The notes below the pieces were generated by a model. It was not told the DNA's origin. It searched no databases and was given only the letters and a program-made list of their open reading frames with translations. From the NCBI GenBank assembly GCA_002825515.1, contig PJET01000219.1:1-6818 (forward strand): a stretch of DNA of 6,818 nt, given 5' to 3'. Positions within the stretch are counted from its first letter, which is position 1. Every line of letters starts with the position of its first letter. Both the position numbers and the translations under genes were made by a program. Below are positions 4,855 through 6,818 of this stretch, piece after piece. This DNA comes from Candidatus Thorarchaeota archaeon MP11T_1 (GTDB lineage: Archaea > Asgardarchaeota > Thorarchaeia > Thorarchaeales > Thorarchaeaceae).

Positions 4855-6043
4855 TGTCTTGATAAAAGGAAGAGGGAAATCGCTGATTATCTTAGTCATT
4901 ATTGGGCTTTTCGGATTCATGCCTAATGCACATCCGGGCATCTCTGTGCCAATTGTGTCTACGAGTGCTCCCGACTATTGGCCAACGACTGGATGGCTCA
5001 CTTCGACACCTGAAGAACAGGGAATGAACTCCAGTCTTCTTGGTGAGCTTGTGGATGCGATAGAAGTATATTCTTTGCCGTTGCTTTCCTATCTGGTAAT
5101 TAGAAATGGATACCTTATCCTTGAAGGCTATCCAAATCCAGACTACAATGAGAGCACGCTAAAACATGTCTGGTCGATCACAAAAAGCTTCACGTCTGCT
5201 CTTGTAGGAATAGCACTTGGGGCGGGAAATCTCACAAGTCTTGATGAGTTGGTCGTCGATTTCTTCCCTGATAAAACAATAGCTAATCTCGATGAGGACA
5301 AGCAATCCATAACAGTGGAGCATTTGCTTACAATGACAGCTGGATTCGAGTGGTCCAGCGTCACCGACCCTTTCGACATGATGGATAGTCCTGATTGGAT
5401 TCAATATGTGTTGGATAAACCAATGGCAGATGTACCCGGTGAAACGTTTAACTACAACAGTGGAGCCTCTCATCTATTGTCTGCAATCGTCAACCGTACA
5501 ACGGGAATTCCAACTCAGTCATATGCAGATACTCGCCTGTTTCAACCACTTGGCATCTCAGATTATGAATGGATACTTGATCCTCAAGGGGTTGCTTCTG
5601 GACACGCCGGTCTAAATATAACGCCTAGAGACATGGCGAAGTTTGGATTCCTCTATCTCAACAATGGTACATGGGATGGCGAACAACTTGTGCCTTCGAC
5701 GTGGGTTTCTGCATCCACACAAGTACAGGCTCCTGATGAGGACTATGGTTTTCAATGGTGGATAGATCCAGATTATAATGCCTATTATGCATTTGGTAGA
5801 GATGGTCAGTATATTTGGGTACAACCTGAGAACGACTTGATTGTAGTGTTCACTGCTAGCAGCGGAATGCATTTGCCATGGATCCGGTCGTTCATTATTC
5901 CGGCGGTACTTCCTCCCGAACCGACAACTACAACAACGACGACTCCAATTCCACCCCCGCCATATATATGGGTAATAGTTCTAGTTACGAGTGCAGCCGT
6001 TGTTGTCGTTACCATTTTTGCAGTATTCCTACGCCGAAGGTAG
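4850..6043 (+). CDS. Secreted membrane-anchored serine hydrolase, class C beta-lactamase fold
   Basis: The 397-aa product has the beta-lactamase/esterase/DD-peptidase fold (PF00144-type, near 6-aminohexanoate-dimer hydrolase-like proteins). S109-I-T-K112 is the nucleophile/base motif SxxK, NYNSG (201-205) supplies the second-motif Tyr, and GRDGQYIWV (316-324) stands at the third motif in place of KTG. Archaea lack peptidoglycan, so esterase or peptide/amide hydrolysis outside the cell is more likely than beta-lactam resistance; the substrate is unknown. A signal peptide spans about 1-30. There are N-glycosylation sequons at 100, 127, 215, 256 and 272. A Thr/Pro linker (357-371) leads to a TM helix at 372-393 and a final RRR, so the enzyme is displayed outside the membrane. 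GGAGATGAT (4846-4854) resembles a ribosome site and overlaps the ATG at 4850, so a TTG start at 4859 (spacing 9) may be the true one. The gene lies alone between the two tRNA-Asn repeats. Confidence 0.87.
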   Translation: MIVLIKGRGKSLIILVIIGLFGFMPNAHPGISVPIVSTSAPDYWPTTGWLTSTPEEQGMNSSLLGELVDAIEVYSLPLLSYLVIRNGYLILEGYPNPDYNESTLKHVWSITKSFTSALVGIALGAGNLTSLDELVVDFFPDKTIANLDEDKQSITVEHLLTMTAGFEWSSVTDPFDMMDSPDWIQYVLDKPMADVPGETFNYNSGASHLLSAIVNRTTGIPTQSYADTRLFQPLGISDYEWILDPQGVASGHAGLNITPRDMAKFGFLYLNNGTWDGEQLVPSTWVSASTQVQAPDEDYGFQWWIDPDYNAYYAFGRDGQYIWVQPENDLIVVFTASSGMHLPWIRSFIIPAVLPPEPTTTTTTTPIPPPPYIWVIVLVTSAAVVVVTIFAVFLRRR

Positions 6044-6083
6044 TTGGATACAGTTGAAACTCGGGTGGATACAAACAGCAATG

Positions 6084-6091
6084 TTAATATT
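6084..6091 (+). promoter_or_regulatory. TATA box of the tRNA-Asn gene
   Basis: TTAATATT is preceded by AAACAGCAATG (BRE position) and lies about 32 bp before tRNA nucleotide 1, so transcription should begin a few bases ahead of the mature end. The same block is present at the left copy and, without a tRNA, at 2754-2775. Confidence 0.55.
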
Positions 6092-6119
6092 CGAATCCGA
6101 AACCCGACCCCGAGAACAT

Positions 6120-6226
6120 GCCGCCGTGGCTCAGTAGGTAGTGTGATGTTACTTCGGGAACGTTGCACCCAAAGCGACAGCCTGTTAAGTTGTTGGTCGT
6201 AGGTTCGAGCCCTACCGGCGGCGCCA
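6120..6226 (+). tRNA. tRNA-Asn (GTT) with D-arm intron and encoded CCA
   Basis: Exon 1 is 6120-6141 and exon 2 is 6173-6223, followed by CCA at 6224-6226. With the intron removed, every position fits standard numbering. The acceptor GCCGCCG pairs with CGGCGGC (7 bp) and the D stem is GCTC with GAGC. The anticodon stem ACAGC pairs with GTTGT (one G-U), with loop CTGTTAA, so the anticodon GTT (6184-6186) decodes Asn. The variable loop has 5 nt. The T stem GTAGG pairs with CCTAC around TTCGAGC, and the discriminator is G73. The 31-nt intron interrupts the D stem between nucleotides 22 and 23, so searches expecting an anticodon-loop intron could miss this gene. The sequence after the CCA is pyrimidine-rich (CTTCTTCT), which may help end transcription. 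The next gene starts 74 bp downstream. Confidence 0.92.
6142..6172 (+). other. 31-nt tRNA intron (bulge-helix-bulge type)
   Basis: The intron splits the D stem at 22/23. A relaxed bulge-helix-bulge fits: a 3-nt bulge AGT (6140-6142), a central helix from exon AGGT against intron ACCC (three pairs plus one A-C), and a 3-nt bulge AAA (6171-6173). Cutting between the second and third base of each bulge, as the archaeal splicing endonuclease does, gives exactly the ends needed to restore GAGC in the D stem. Inside, GTGATGTT pairs with AACGTTGC, topped by a C(UUCG)G loop at 6152-6157. The same intron is present in the truncated copy. Confidence 0.8.
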
Positions 6227-6272
6227 CTTCTTCTACAAATCTCTTGTCAAGAAACCTATATCCGTTTCAATC

Positions 6273-6278
6273 TTATAG
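6273..6278 (+). promoter_or_regulatory. TATA box candidate for the right-edge gene
   Basis: TTATAG is centred about 25 bp before the ATG at 6300, which would make the transcript leaderless. A second candidate, CTATAT at 6257-6262, would leave a leader of about 15 nt. No clear ribosome site precedes the ATG, which favours a leaderless or nearly leaderless start. Confidence 0.35.
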
Positions 6279-6299
6279 TACACTTGGAAAAATAGAAGA

Positions 6300-6818
6300 A
6301 TGAGAGTCGAGATTGATCCTGCTGAGCTAGAAGGCGCATTCTATAAAGATGATAAATGTAGAGAGATTGAGAGGATTCTTCGAGGGGATTTCAGATACAA
6401 AGAATGTGAGGTTAGACGTGAATTCTGTGGTGAAGATGCACCCTGTGACCCATTTGTTGTTAGAAATAAGCATGGAGAGGACATAATCAGTTTCGAGGAA
6501 TGGGAAATTGATGCATTGAATGATTCTGAGCTTGCTTCATATATCGCAGTCCAACAAAAGAGAGATCAACACTCAGACCAGTTAGAATCAATATCATTCA
6601 GGCTATTTCTAGGAGGCGTTTCAATAACTGGTCTGTCTCTGGTTATTTCTCTCCAAATGGTCCTTATGCTTAAACCAATCCCAATAGTGCAGCTAATGAT
6701 TACTATTGCCTCATCTATACTCATGGTCTTATCAGGATCCCTCTATTATTTGAGGCGCAAGTTTACTATTCTAAAAAGGAGAGAGATTGACTTGGAAGCA
6801 GCAAGGAATGACCCCTCC
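6300..6818 (+). CDS. Hypothetical two-TM membrane protein, cut by the right edge
   Basis: ATG at 6300 opens a frame of 173 codons with no stop before the window ends. I recognise no family. Residues 1-97 are soluble and strongly charged, with four cysteines (C20, C36, C43, C49); the last three lie close together in CEVRREFCGEDAPC and could form a metal site or disulfides. Residues 60-97 contain an acidic helix (EEWEIDALNDSELASY). Two TM helices follow, at about 101-124 and 128-151, joined by a tight KPIP turn. A basic stretch (RRKFTILKRR) then begins what may be a second cytoplasmic helix (EIDLEAARN). The topology, with the soluble part and the tail both in the cytoplasm, resembles the 102-aa protein at 4273-4581, without clear sequence similarity. 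The C-terminus is missing. Confidence 0.75.
   Translation, partial: MRVEIDPAELEGAFYKDDKCREIERILRGDFRYKECEVRREFCGEDAPCDPFVVRNKHGEDIISFEEWEIDALNDSELASYIAVQQKRDQHSDQLESISFRLFLGGVSITGLSLVISLQMVLMLKPIPIVQLMITIASSILMVLSGSLYYLRRKFTILKRREIDLEAARNDPS

Larger units (their letters stand above)
6072..6183 (+). repeat. 112-bp direct repeat, right copy
   Basis: This is the partner of 4634-4745, with a constant offset of 1,438 bp, no gaps and four substitutions. Here the repeat continues smoothly into the tRNA anticodon and 3' half, so this is the complete copy. Confidence 0.9.

Noticed and set aside
6061..6107. Stem TCGGGT with ACCCGA (plus GGAT with ATCC) around the tRNA promoter, as a terminator of the hydrolase gene
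   Set aside because: It spans the TATA element, has a 3-nt asymmetry and no U-run. The left copy of the repeat lacks the upstream arm, so it is probably chance.
5806..6168. Open frame on the minus strand running from the tRNA into the hydrolase 3' end
   Set aside because: It is antisense to a clear tRNA and to the Thr/Pro linker and TM anchor. Its Val/Gly run is only the complement of that linker.
4634..6183. The two 112-bp copies as an assembly artefact
   Set aside because: They differ at four positions and have unrelated flanks on both sides, which points to two real loci, though reads should still be checked.
1..6818. CRISPR array, transposase or integrase
   Set aside because: No regularly spaced short repeats and no recombinase motifs are visible in any frame. 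The only direct repeats are tRNA-derived.

Overview
The window reads as archaeal chromosome. TATA boxes lie about 25-30 bp ahead of likely transcription starts, GGAGG/GGTGA-type ribosome sites precede several starts, and a tRNA gene appears to carry a bulge-helix-bulge intron. Two proteins follow the archaeal surface plan of N-terminal signal, N-glycosylation sequons and one C-terminal membrane anchor, in one case after a Thr/Pro linker. That style, the moderate GC and the gene mix fit an Asgard archaeon (Thorarchaeota-like) or another mesophilic euryarchaeal-type lineage. The lineage is inference; no marker gene is present.

Layout. 1-138: unresolved left edge. 139-666 (-): two-TM protein with a cytoplasmic helical tail. 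667-820: control region with a perfect 16-bp palindrome and a related second site. 821-1294 (-): PNPOx-like split-barrel flavin/F420 protein. 1467-2294 (+): ZIP-family (GufA/ZIP11-type) divalent metal transporter, followed 6 bp later by a small signal-peptide/TM surface protein (2301-2750), a likely two-gene operon. 2897-4087 (+): Eis-like GNAT acetyltransferase with its own TATA box. 4273-4581 (+): small two-TM protein with a possible 12-codon leader peptide. 4850-6043 (+): secreted, membrane-anchored serine hydrolase of the class C beta-lactamase fold. 6120-6226 (+): tRNA-Asn(GTT) with a 31-nt intron in the D arm and encoded CCA. 6300-6818 (+): start of a two-TM protein that runs off the right edge.

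The most unusual part is the tRNA-Asn locus. Its promoter, 5' half and intron are duplicated 1,438 bp upstream as a 112-bp direct repeat (108/112 identical). The upstream copy stops at nucleotide 33, just before the anticodon, and is followed by an unrelated hairpin. The segment between the copies holds only the serine hydrolase. A much older, degenerate copy of the same 5' region lies at about 4558-4615 and overlaps the 3' end of the 102-aa gene, and a copy of the promoter element alone lies at 2754-2775 directly after another gene. Together these suggest repeated duplication or insertion at one intron-containing tRNA gene, leaving 5' tRNA remnants between cargo genes. No recombinase is visible in the window.
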